Under the pieces are notes generated by a model. That model did no database searches and was not told the origin of the DNA. It saw nothing but the letters and a program-made list of their open reading frames with translations. A stretch of 64,000 nucleotides of DNA from Vigna angularis. Taxonomy: Eukaryota > Streptophyta > Magnoliopsida > Fabales > Fabaceae. The stretch covers positions 32,544,077 to 32,608,076 of the forward strand of contig NC_068973.1 of assembly GCF_016808095.1 (NCBI RefSeq), written 5' to 3'. The stretch's first letter is position 1, and every line of letters starts with the position of its first letter. The translations under genes and the position numbers were made by a program. Positions 32,001 to 44,060 of the stretch are shown piece after piece.

Positions 32001-33223
32001 CTTCTTGTGTGTGTTTTCTTTTATTTAGCCTCCAGCTATACGCAAATACAATACTCTAGTCCTTTTTGGTTGAAAGGACTCACTCTATCTATCCATTGGT
32101 TTGCTATTTCTTCATCTCAACCAGTACTTTCACTCTCTCTACTCTACAGACTTCTCACACACATTACACATGTACCTTTCTTTGCTATTCTACTGTGGCT
32201 TTACTCTTGTTCTTGTTGCAGCTGGTGGTTGCATTGAATCGGAGGGTAGGTGGGAAGACGTGTCTTCTTGTGTAGCTTTCCCTTTCCTCTCTTTTTCCCG
32301 GCGCATGTGGCGGATTAGACGCTCACTGCTTCCATAATTCAGCTTCTCCCAGGAACACTGTCTCCTCATCTAAGATTTCCTCTGGTAACTCTAAATCTCA
32401 TACCTTTTTGTTGCATGTGACTCTTTTTTATTTTTGTTTCTCTCTCTTTCTCTCTTTCTCTCTTTCTCTCTTTCCCACCTACCCTTTTGTTTATTCACTC
32501 ACAAAACTAAGAATCCTCCCCTCACTTTCTCAGACAAAAGAAAGAAAATCAATCTCTGGATTCTTTGTTTACTCAGTATTTGCTACCTTAAAGACTAAAT
32601 TTCTTGTTTTTTTTTTCTCTCTCCTTCCTCTCTTTCTTCTGGGCGTTCTTTGCAAAAGCCTGGAGGGGTGGCCGACTGTGTCCATCGCTTGCACTGTGTG
32701 ATTTCTGGCATTCACCCAAGCCTGTGGAAGCTCTCTTGCGGAAAAGCAAAAAAATGTACTTCAATTTTTGTTCTGTCAAGGGAAATGTTCTCACAATTTT
32801 TGTTCTGACATGTTATGTATTCCCAAGTTCTTCTTGTTGGAGAGTCGTGAGATGAAAATGTAAAGTTGAGATCTTTTCAATTATCTTCAATCAGGGAAGT
32901 TTGATTTTTTTGCTATCGAAATTCCCTTTGTCTTCCGGTTTTCGATCTCTCTAACCCTTTCCGAAAGATGCTTCCTTTTACTGATTATTCAGAGAATATT
33001 TAAAATTAAACTATTCATTCACATGCTTGGGACAGATATTTTGGTGTATGTGTGAGTCACTGAATCTGGTTATTCAATATGTTTTTTTATTTTTGGCCTT
33101 TTCTGTGGAGAGTTGTATTTTTTTGTTAATACTTTTTTCATTGATATATACATCTTGGTATTTGATGCTTGAACCTGAACTATAAACCACATAATTTTGA
33201 AATTTTGTTCTTTTATAGATTGG
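32001..33223 (+). promoter_or_regulatory. Promoter and 5' leader region of the F-box gene
   Basis: The region is pyrimidine-rich with a long TC/TTTC run at about 32440-32477. A clear splice acceptor (TTTTATAG, ending 33218) lies five bases before the start codon, so the leader is very likely split by an intron. A plausible donor is CTCTG|GTAACT near 32384, but other donors cannot be excluded. No TATA box was assigned. Confidence 0.5.
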
Positions 33224-34455
33224 ATGGAAGAAGCGTTTGAATTTCGAAGTTGGGCAGAATTGATTCCTGATGCCCTAGGGGTAATCTTCACCAATCTTTC
33301 TCTTCAGGACAGGGTGACGGTGATCCCCAGAGTGTGTAAATCATGGGCTAATGCAGTAACTGGACCCTACTGCTGGCAAGAGATAGACATTAAGGATTGG
33401 AGCAGCCGATGTCAGCCCGACCAACTCGATCGGCTACTTGAAATGCTTATCACAAGAAGTTGTGGATCCCTCCGCAAACTCAGTGTTTCTGGTCTCCAAA
33501 CTGAAAGCATCTTCACTTTCATTGCTGAAAAGTAAGCAGAACTCTGCAATTTTAATTAATTACAAACACTTTAAACTTTAGTGTAAATCATGTGGATAGA
33601 TAGTTTTCTAATCACTGTCCCAATTGCCGACAAGTCTAGTATTAGAATATAAATTTGACACATTTGATGTTGTCCTAATGCTGCTACTGCTAGTTCACAT
33701 TACATAGTCTTCAGTTAGTTAGCGAAGATGGTGTTACTAGTTAGCTGCATCCAATTAGCAATCTTTCTTACACAAAATCCTTCTACTCTTTTGCAAGTGC
33801 CTGTTCCCTCCAGACTTTGCGGCTGCCAAGGAGCAGTATGAGTGATGCCATTGTGGAACAGATTGCTGGGAGGCTTTCTATGATTTCTTTCTTGGATGTG
33901 AGCTACTGTATTAAAATCGGCCCCTATGCACTTGAGATGATTGGCAAGAACTGCAAACTGCTAGAAGGGTTGTGTCGAAACATGCATCCGCTGGATACTG
34001 CAGGCAAGCCTTATCAGGATGATGAAGCATATGCAATTTCCTCCACAATGCCTAAGCTCAAACATCTTGAAATGGCCTATCATCTTATCAGCACTTCAGG
34101 TGTCCTCCAAATACTTGCAAACTGCCCAAAGCTTGAATTTTTGGATCAAAGGGGATGTTGGGGTGTGACATTGGACAACATGTTCTTGAAGCAGAAATTC
34201 CCAAAACTGAAGGTTTTGGGGCCTTTTGTTCTTGACACTTACGAGAGTGATGGATGGGATGATTTCTCAGATGTGTCAGATGCTTCTGAGTACTTGGCTT
34301 GGGACTTTGTGGCTGGTGGCATGGGTGAATATTATGTTGATGATAGTGACAGTTATGATGGAATGTGGGATGATGAAGGCAGGCTAGATGAGCTTCATTT
34401 TGGGTTTTATGAAGGGATAGAAGATGCAGGAATGTATTGGCCTCCATCTCCATAA
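33224..34455 (+). CDS. FBW2: F-box protein, FBW2 type
   Basis: Two coding exons, 33224-33531 and 33798-34455, join to 321 residues. Exon 2 begins after CAAG at 33797; this choice keeps the frame and gives the family sequence NACSLQTLRLPRSSMSDAIV. The F-box occupies about residues 8-55 (ELIPDALGVIFTNLSLQDRV, VCKSWANAVTG, CWQEIDI). Leucine-rich repeat-like stretches follow (LRKLSVSGL, SFLDVSYCIKIGPYALEMI, LEFLDQRGCWGV), and the tail is very acidic and aromatic (DDSDSYDGMWDDEG). Such proteins recruit targets to SCF E3 ubiquitin ligases. In Arabidopsis FBW2 promotes turnover of ARGONAUTE1, so the gene may influence small-RNA silencing. The assignment rests on whole-length similarity recalled from memory; substrate identity in this plant is inference. 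Confidence 0.9.
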
Positions 34456-37400
34456 GCTAGCTGCTTTACTTGTGATCAATTGTATGTTTTTTCTACTCTT
34501 GTAACTAATGCTTCCTCCTACTTTACTTTTATGTGGTGTCCTATGAATCATGTGTTTTTCCTTCAGAATTGAAGTAAGTTTGGCTTGCTTTGCCTAGCAT
34601 ATGCATAACTGAGTGATGTTGTTATTGACCTACCTTAGATTTCTTGTTTAAGTAGGCAAAGGAAAGGGAAGAAAAAGCTCCCTGTTTCCCATGTTAGAGC
34701 TCTACATGTAATTGGAACATCTGGTTTAACCATATTGTACCTTCCTGAAGATGTCTGTTTGATGAGGTTGCCCAATTGGATTTTAAATTTTTGTTCTGCA
34801 TTGCTAAAAATGAAAGCTGACATTGTTCCATATAATACCTGGTTAACAAGTTTGATGGATTTTTTTCAATGTTATAATCAAGTTAAAAATATATCTAAAA
34901 TAACCTAAAGTGGATAAGTTTTTGAATTTGAGAAAGACTTATGAGATCCCGTGCTATAGTTGTACTTCGATTAATTATGTAATTTCCAACCTTTTTTGAA
35001 AACGACCCTTGAATATTTTTATGTTTTTTTGGTGATTCATGATTCTTCTGTTTCCACTTCATGGAACTAATAAAGCTTGGAAAAGATGATTTTTTTCCGT
35101 GGTCTTGTATTGTTGCTTCTGTCTGAGTCAACATTACCAACTGGTGCTGTCATCAAATTCATGCATTCACGTGTTCGTCAAATCGGAGTCATTAAATCAG
35201 GTCAGCTAACAAATGAACGTCTTGACGTGAAAACAGGAACTGATAGCTTTTGTTCATATATGAATAATTATGTTCCTTGTTCGATTCTAAACATGTTAGA
35301 TTAACATGTGTTTGGTTCTCGCGTTTACCATACGATTAAATCAATGGAAAATACAGAACCTGTTTCTTTTTTCCTAAACTGATGCGTCTAACTCACAAGA
35401 TACAGAACCAAATAGGCACTAAGATTATAAATCTGCATAATGCGTATTTGTAGGAGGGGTTGTGCAAGATGCTGCTTATTTGATTGATGAGATCAAACTA
35501 TGTAATTATAGTTCTGCGCATTACTTGGTAGTTGAAAAAACATAGAAAAAATAGAGTCGGTGTGTTCAGACACATGTTTCTCTCTTTGCAAAATAAACTA
35601 CTTTTGTATTTCATGGCCAAGATAATGAACCAAGTACAACATTTATCAGACATAATTATAAAAAAATATTTTAAGATATAGTAAAATGAAAACGGAAATT
35701 TTAGTCAATCTATTTCATTAATCATTCTGATATATATGTATTGTTGCAGAGAATTACCCATACTATATAACTTGCCATTAAAATAGAAATTCATTCTCTT
35801 GGATGATGAAAATAAAATAGAACAGAATCGAGATTCGTGAACACCAAAATATAAGAGAAACATGCTGAAAGGTACTTCCATGGCAGAAAGAGTTGCTTGC
35901 CGTGACTGTTTGCTTTGTTACCTTTTTTTTAACCTTCAAAATTCAAATGATACAGGATAGCATTACAGTGAAAAAGATGATTTTTTGCTGGGTTTGGTAA
36001 ACTGAAACAACATGTGTATCAGTTGCCGTACTTTATTCTATGGGCCCATAGAATAGAATTCATTACACTGTACAATACACAATTACATATACTCGTGTAT
36101 ATATACTTATCATATTTACTTTTACAAAGAACAAACACCTTCTTGAGAATACATCATACAAGAAAAAACGTACCAATATTTATTCATTATGAGAGAGGGT
36201 TGATGTTATTTTTTAAGTCAGATTTTAAGTCTCTGATGTATAAAAATAGCACGTTAGTCTTTCTCAAACAAATAATCATAGAAAACAATGATCATATGTT
36301 TTCTCAGAATCTGCCAGACAAAGAGAGGATCCAGCAAAATCATAAACTTACCAGATAGTTTCCTTAACCGTGTGTGATTTACTACTGAGTGAATAAAATT
36401 AGTATGTGTTATAAAGCAAATGATTGGTAAGAGTTTATAAAAAGGTTTTTGGTGAAGCGTTTCTTATATTCTCATTTGTCGCGGCAATCGAGTAGAAAAA
36501 GAGGGACAATGAATATCTGTATGATTCATGCACTTTTAATGTTGTGTGAAGATTCCGGGAATGTCCCTGGTGGATCTTTGTTCATAGTTCATATTATTAA
36601 TTTGGTGTTACATTCTTTAGTATTTGTTTAGCATCCATCCACATAAGTAAAGTAATAATTCCCCCTAGGTTTAATTAATTAACTTGTATGCTACAGAGTA
36701 GCTAGTAGTCACATGATTACATGTGATAATGTTTTTGGATCTTGCAGACCATTGTGATTTCAATTTATCCTTTGAAACTTGTGTCCGACCATTATTTTGG
36801 AGAGTTCAGATAATGCCATTAAAGTTGGTGCAGCACGTGCTTAAGAAGTTCAGAATTAATTAATTAGGGTTTAATAAAATTGATTTGTGAGTTTCCCTCT
36901 GGTTGTGATTCAGAAAGAGGAGGTTTTGTTTGTCCTGATTGTCCAATTGTGAAGGCAGAGTTGGAGGACCACCGAATGCAGAGAGTCCTCAGTTTCACAT
37001 ATCTGGTGCCTGTTGCTTCATCACAGATTAGATCCTCTGGAATATACAACTTTTCCTTTCAGTGTGAGGTTCTGCATAATGCTCATCATCAAATAACCAG
37101 TGGTCCCAATTCCATCTACACTCTCTATTCTCTACGTAAAATCACGTAATAATTCGGATTCCTATCAAGAAAATTTAAATATTCTTTTTTCTTTATCTTT
37201 TAAAATATAATTCCAGTACACCAATGTCATTATAATGGGTTTATGGGCTCCCTTTGATCGGGAGGAATAATCATATATAACATTTATCTCCCTTAGTTGA
37301 CGGGAGAGAGGTGCTAAAGGAAAAATTCATTATTAAAAATCAGTGGAAACTGTGTGTTTATTTTTACCTTATTATAAAATAAAAAACTAATTATTTTAAT

Positions 37401-40400
37401 TATTATTAAAAAATAACTATTTTACTAAATTTATGAAAAATTAATATTCTTAAAAAATATTTACAAACAAATAGATACAAAACTTAAAAGATAAAATAAT
37501 TAATAAAATAGTTATATTAATAAGAGTAAAATTGGCACTGAAATATGTACACTAAAAAACGATGCGGAGCAATTACTAAATAGAATATTCTTTATATATA
37601 AATATTGATAGAGTATCAAACGGAGCAAGAAGGGGAAAAAATATTGTGATTTTCACGTACTTACTACAGAACAGATTTTTAAACTGGGGGATTTCATTTA
37701 TCATCAGATCATATTGGTTCTGGGACGAAAGTTTTGTAAACGATGATTTTCCTTTTCATTTTTTTTAATAACATTTTTGTCTTGATTGTACCTATTATTT
37801 ATATACTTGTTGGATATCCTCTTATATTCTTTATTGATATATTTAACGAATTTCTTTCTTTCATATGAACAACTATCATAGTTTTTATCTTTAGATTAAG
37901 ATATTCTTTTTATGTTAAGAGTATTTATGTTTAATATACTATCATTATTTTCGTTCTTTTGTCGTAATTTACTTTTATTGATATTTTTTTTAAATTGTTA
38001 CAAGTTGAGAGAATTTTATTTTATTACTTTTTGAATGTTAATTTAATATATTTTCTTCTTTTTATTTTATTTCAAACTGTCTAATAAATGTATATGAAAA
38101 ACAATATTAACTACCTTACTTACATTCTCTATTTATAGTGTCTTTGGTGAACTTTAATCTTTTGTGAGACCTAATTATAGTCTAATGATATCATAACCTT
38201 ACTTATGAGAGTAATTCATATATTACGTTCTTAATTCTATTTTGTTGATTTCTTGATCATTGTACTTAGTTTGAACAAGACGTTTATTCGGATAATCATG
38301 TGTCTTCGTGTTTATATTGACATTTCTTTGATTGATTATATGAAAATTTTCTGTTAAACCATTTCAACTATCGATTATGAGTTTTAGTTGAATGTTGTAC
38401 TATACAAACATTATTAAAATTCTTTTGTTGATGATTTTTTTTTCTTATTTTTTTTACTTGAAGGATGAAGAACATAAAATAAGAAATTCTTTGAAAGAAG
38501 GAAGGAAAGACAAAACTTATTATTTGTTAAAAATGTGTATTTTAACACCCACATGCATTTAGTTTTCTCAAGTGTTTTGTGGATGACAAAATACAGTAAC
38601 ATAGTAGAATAAGCTTGAATATTTGTAGGCCTCAAAATTAGAAGCCAATGAAAAGAGACTAAGAGGGTTCATGGTAAAATATGTAAAGTGCATTTCCTAC
38701 TCTAAAAGATATGGTAAAGTGGCACACCTAACTTAACATTTTCCAACTTACTTTATAATAAGATTGAATACTTTTTTTTCAACTCGTAATAGTGTACGAT
38801 TAGATAATCTTTACAAATATTTAAATAGAAAATGAGTAATTTCAAGTAAGATTTGTTTTTTAGGTTGATCATTGAGATGGATAATGTTAAACAATCATGT
38901 TGATTTCTAACAATAAATTGTCACCATATATCATGGAGTGGGAACTAACTTTGAAGTATAAATTCTCAATATTGATTTCTCCAACTACCAATATCCTTAT
39001 TTGTTCACATCATTATTTCCCTCTTCCTTTGTTTACCTTGGTTCAAATTCAAACCCAATTGTTACTTCTACATTTTTCCAATTATAGTCATTTTAATTTC
39101 AATTTAGAGAGAGAATTCTTGGTTTCAAAAGGTTCAATTTCAAATTTATTTGAAAATTTTGGGTTTTGATTATCGGGGTTTCTTTCAACTTGAAGCTTTA
39201 GACATTTTAAATGAGTATTGTGATTATTATTATTCCTTTTTGGGATGCCAATATTTCATTTTTGTAAGTACTATAAGTGGGAATTTTGAATTTTTTATTT
39301 ATGGGGTTTGAATATGGGTGAAAGAGTTTTAAAATTCAAAATACATTTCCTTTTATTTGGATTTTTTGTACTATATGATACATTGTAGGTATTGGGTATG
39401 TCTTTTCATGTTTCCTTCTTTATCACCTGAATCATTTTCCTAATTCAATACAAATCATCTACCCCCATTAAATAATGCAATTCCTCACACTTTCATCCGC
39501 TTTTATTTGTCCCTGTGACTCTCACTCGTACATGTGTGAACAATAAACTATTCAAATTAAAATATTAAGATTAAAACATAATTATTAAAAAAATCATTAA
39601 AAAAATCAAATATAAGTTTTTAACATATGAATTCATCAATATTACTGGGGATGGACAATAGGTATAAACACCATATGGGTTTATTGCTTTTAGATTAACA
39701 AAGTATGGGCTTATAATATAGGGCCTTGTGTCCTTTCAAATAAATGGTTTTAGCAATTGACGAAATGGCAGTTTCTTCCTCCACCTTCATAAGTTTCTTT
39801 ATGCACCTATCTAAAAAAATTCATTTTCTCCTTTTCTGTACAATCTGAAAATCATTTGACTTTCGTCAGATTGCAATATCCAAAACTTATTTTTTACTTC
39901 TGAATCATGCAATTTGAATTTTCTTTGAAAAAAACTGATTTTTAAGTTATATAATTCAAAAACCAATTTTCAAATTGTATAATTACAAAAGAATAATATA
40001 TATTATTCCTAGAGGAATAGCCATCGAATTTCAGAATCTGATTTCTTTAGAATGTGGTGTGTTTGGAAAAAGTAACTAAATTGTATAATCCGTTGATCAC
40101 CGAAGATAGATACCGGATTTTGAAATTTAATGATTACACTACTAAGAAACACACATCAAATTTTATGTTTGGGTTCACCAATATCCATATTACAAAATCA
40201 GGTTAACAATATTAATCTGGAAGAAAAATATCAAATTTCAAAATCTAGTTAACGTAATTGAATCAATTCCGAATTAACAACATGTAGCGTGTTAATGAAC
40301 AAAACAGGATTTCACAATTGAATAGGTAAGGTCGATGGTGTTTAAATTTCAATTAAAGAAATATAGAAAATTTTGAATTCTATAGTTCTCATAATATTCT

Positions 40401-41082
40401 TGTATATAATTGTTTAAGAAAAGACTACTTAAATCAAACTTATCTTTTTAGTTTTATTGACACAGTATTTAACTATTTTGCCAACATGCTGGTCCATTAT
40501 CACTTTGCTTACATTTGTTTGAAACAAATCTTATTATGTTTATAATACAATATTTATTCTTTTAATATTCTAAATACGGTAACTTTCACGTATTTAATAA
40601 AAATATATTGTATATTATTCGTTCATGTGAAAATTATTTTATATAATGATCGAGCATAAGAACTAAATGAGTAAGTGTAGAAAATGTACTATTTTCTTTA
40701 ACATTTATTTGATCTAAATCTAGTTTTTGTTTTGTAAAAATAACCATAATGTACTTTAAAATCACAATTTATAGTTATTCAATCAATCAGAATGCATACT
40801 GACAGCCCTTGATTGATTTTATAATAACTAACTATTTATTTAGTTAACTTTATGATAAAATAAATTTTAATATTTTAATCTCATTTTGAGTATTCATGAA
40901 TTTTCTAACTATTTCTTTTAATGACCCAGTGTCATTATTTTTTCAATTATAACTAAATAATCAATTCATCATTAAAAGCTTTTTTTCATTTTATTTTTGA
41001 AACCTATAATCACGTATACATGTAACTAATTTAGTTAGACATGTAATTAATATTAAATGCATGATAAAGAATTTACAATCTT
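34456..41082. other. Long intergenic region, no supported gene
   Basis: The first 150-200 bp probably are the F-box gene 3' UTR. The remaining 6.4 kb are AT-rich with many T and A runs. Open frames at 35077-35304, 36014-36358, 36880-37149 and 38897-39169 are short, have no recognisable motif and are not supported by splice structure. No element ends were identified. Confidence 0.5.
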
Positions 41083-41205
41083 TAAAAAGAAAAAAAAAAC
41101 GTGTGAGATGATAAAAAGAGAAATCAATTCGGTTAGGATAGTTCTAACCTATCTCGAATCAAATTTTAAAATGTAGATTTTAATTTAAACTATAAGTGAT
41201 TCAAA
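41083..41205 (+). repeat. Dispersed repeat flanking the response regulator gene, copy A
   Basis: The segment shares GAGATGATAAAAAG, GTTAGGATAGTT and CGAATCAAATTTTAAAATGT-like blocks with copies at 41500-41640 and 43263-43400. The copies are diverged and in the same orientation. Confidence 0.5.
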
Positions 41206-41499
41206 ATCTTACAACCCAACCTAAACATTTAGACATTATATATTTAAGCGATTCAATAACTTCGCGAATAAAAAAAATAGTTATTTGATATTTTTTTACG
41301 AACTAAAATCTTAATTGAAAATAAAAGAAAGTCTTTCAAAATCATCCCCAATAATGGTTCTTAAATGCTTGTATTCTTTTATACTCAATTCTTCAATAAC
41401 AAGTCATTAAAGATATTTAAATAAGTGAAACAAAATAACGAACCAACTATTTTTTATGCATTTTCCAACTAATTTTATCAATTACCACAATTAACTATA

Positions 41500-41640
41500 A
41501 TATTAAATGTCTATCATAATTAATTGACTGTCTTTGAAAAGAAAAATAAAAAGGTTAAAGAATTTTGTTAGAATAGTTTTAATAAATTTTGAATCAAATT
41601 TTAATATAAATTATGGTAAATCTTACATGTTTTTTCATTT
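41500..41640 (+). repeat. Dispersed repeat, copy B (promoter side)
   Basis: Shares ATTGACTGTCTTTGAAAAG, AAAAAGGTTAAA, GTTAGAATAGTTT and GAATCAAATTTTAA with copy C at 43263-43400. It lies directly upstream of the response regulator start codon. Confidence 0.55.
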
Positions 41641-41678
41641 CATGATCTAGTCTATACTCAAAGAGACATTAGAGAGCA

Positions 41679-42988
41679 ATGGTCATAATTTCTTTCGAGA
41701 AAGCTTTTCATGAATTTCCATCAAATCTGAGGATACTCGCTGTTGACACGGATTCTACTGTTCTTGAATTCATCAAGAAGATATGTAACAAATATTGTTA
41801 TGAAGGTTAGATATAGAATATTAAGTTGATCACTATTTGTTAAAGTAAGAGATAATATTTTGTTTTGTTAATGATAATTTTAAGGTTGTTTGCAGTTATC
41901 ACATGCACAGAATCGTTACGTGCTACTGAGATTTTGCAGGAAAGAAAACACGGTATTGATTTAGTATTGATGGAGGTTCATATGCCAAAGATGGATGGCC
42001 ATGAATTCTTACTTGCCAATAAAAAAATTGATGTTCCTATCATCGGTATGTAACTACTCTTTTATGTTTTTCCTTAGATTTTGAACTTGTTTAACTGATC
42101 AAGTTTACTATGCAGTGATGTCTTGGGATGACAACAAAAAATCTGTAATGAAGAGTATAAAACTTGGAGGTTGTAATTACTGGATTAAGCCTTTGCATGA
42201 GGATCGACTCAAGAACATGTGAACACATGTTGTTAGGAAGTCTATGAGTGAGAATAGGATGCGAAAAGATTATTTGAGCGGGAATTCTGAATTTGTTTCT
42301 TCTTCTACTCTTGAAATTTCAAGAAAAGTTGATAATGTCGGTGAATCACCTTCGAAAAAGAAATCTCGTATAATATGGACATCAGAACTGCATGGTAAAT
42401 TTGTCAAAGCTGTCAATCAAATTGGACTTGCTAGTATGATTCTTTAGTCCTTCTTTTATTTTTCTTTATTTATCCAATATTTAGATTTAATTTATGAGAT
42501 GTATGTATTAGTTCGGATGTATGTATTAGTTCAAGTCCACATTTTAAACATGATTCACAGTTTTTATTGTTACCTTTCAGATGCTGTGCCAAAGAAACTT
42601 GTTGAGCTCATGAATATCCCTGGTTTGACAAGAAACCATGTTGGTAGTCACTTACAGGTTTGTGTCATTTTAGATGCTTGCACTTGTTCAAAGTAAATAA
42701 AATTTTGGTTCGTAGATCCTTTATTTATTAAACATTTACAACATTGATTGGCAGAAATATAGAAATACTTTGAAGAGAAAACCTCAGCAATCTGCTACAG
42801 ATATACCACTGCATAACCATCTTCATGCAGAAGAAGCTTTGAGTATGGCACTTAATCACCCAATGGCTCCCTATACTACTAACTTTGTTTTTCCACAGTC
42901 CTCGGAAACTATGCCTAACAGTGTTTCAGTAGATACATTGCAACAACAGCGGGAAATGCAGCAGTGGATGGAGTCTTTCTTTTTATGA
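41679..42988 (+). pseudogene. Type-B-like response regulator with an internal stop
   Basis: Exons 41679-41805, 41896-42045, 42116-42433, 42581-42657 and 42755-42988 join through GT-AG introns into 302 codons. The only break is TGA at 42220-42222 (codon 128), where relatives usually have Trp (KNMWTHVVRK-like context). Residues 17-127 form a receiver domain of cytokinin-type phosphorelay. The usual acidic pair reads VDTDS (Thr24 in place of Asp), the phosphoacceptor Asp is Glu69 (LVLMEVHMPKMDG), and the lysine is kept (Lys117, WIKPL). Residues 173-227 form a GARP/Myb DNA-binding domain (RIIWTSELHGKFVKAVNQIG, AVPKKLVELMNIPGLTRNHV, GSHLQKYR). The tail is short and ends QQWMESFFL. As read, the gene yields only the receiver, or a 166-residue DNA-binding part if translation restarts at ATG 42244. 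It may be a recent pseudogene or a split product. Confidence 0.85.
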
Positions 42989-43262
42989 GTTTCTATCATT
43001 TTTGTTGTACAAGGGATATTAGTTTTTCTTTATATGTAGGAATCCAATGGTTTTTTTTTAAGTTTTTCCTTTTTTAAATTCTTCTTTTTTATAAATTTTA
43101 TACAGTTAAATGTAAAAGGGATTATTCAGTTTTGTAGATTTTTTTATGAATATTTTAGTTGTTCTTGATAGTATGGTTTCAAATTAACATTACGTTATTT
43201 TAGTGTTAGATTAATAGAAGTATTAAGTGATTATAGCCCATGAAAACTAAATAGATTATGAG

Positions 43263-43400
43263 TATTAAATGTATATAATAAATAATTGACTGTCTTTGAA
43301 AAGAAAAAAAGATGTAAAATGATAAAAAGGTTAAATGGATTCTGTTAAAATGTTTCCAATCAACCATATCTAGAATCAAATTCTAAAATGTGAATATAAA
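43263..43400 (+). repeat. Dispersed repeat, copy C (downstream of the response regulator)
   Basis: Shares ATTGACTGTCTTTGAAAAG, TGATAAAAAGGTTAAA and TAGAATCAAATTCTAAAATG with the promoter-side copies. No response regulator exon follows, so it could be the promoter remnant of a lost tandem copy. Confidence 0.55.
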
Positions 43401-43896
43401 TGATATATTAAATTTTTTTCACTTTGCTTGCTTCATTTTATTCTTGTTATTATTTATTAAATTAATTTTTACAATTAATGAATAGTGTGTATATTAATTA
43501 TCTTCAAGAAACAATCTTTTTTAAAAAAATTAGTTATAATAACCTATTATTAGTTAATATAATTGATGTCATCAGTTATGAATTGTATTTTAAAACTCTT
43601 ATGAAAGAAGATCTTTTCGCAATCAATCAAAGAAAATATATACAAGTGTTTTTTTTATATCAAATATTATCAAGTGCTCTTAAAGATTCATCAACTTCTC
43701 TCAAAGTTTTAAAAATTTATCAAAGTTATGCTCTAAAAGATTTTAAAATGTTTTTGTTGTAGTAATGTTCTATTTAACCATATTATTTTCAGGTTTATGG
43801 TTGCTTTGTAACTAGATAGTAATTCTAGTTGTGTTTTTGTTTGTGATAGAGTTTATAAAGTTAGATGTCTTCTTATATAATTAAAGGATGTGAATT

Positions 43897-44060
43897 GTTG
43901 AAAGTGTCACATCGACTAGAGATAAGACCAAATTATGTGTAAACTTTACCTATGTTCACTTCTAACATGGATAAGACCAATATCCTCTTAAAATAATTAT
44001 GAGTATATAAGATAAAGATTCTCTTTGATATCCAATATAAGATTGAAATCAACATCTTCT
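43897..44060 (+). mobile_element. Possible short LTR (TRIM-like) remnant
   Basis: It begins TGTTGAAAGTGTCACATCGA followed by CTAGAGATAAGACCAAAT and GAGTATATAAGATAAAG. I associate this pattern, with its TGTTGAAAGTCCCACATC start, with short LTR elements common in legumes. No partner LTR or target duplication was confirmed. Confidence 0.4.

Noticed and set aside
36880..37149. 89-codon frame with several cysteines
   Set aside because: No recognisable family, and the start context and surroundings do not support a gene.
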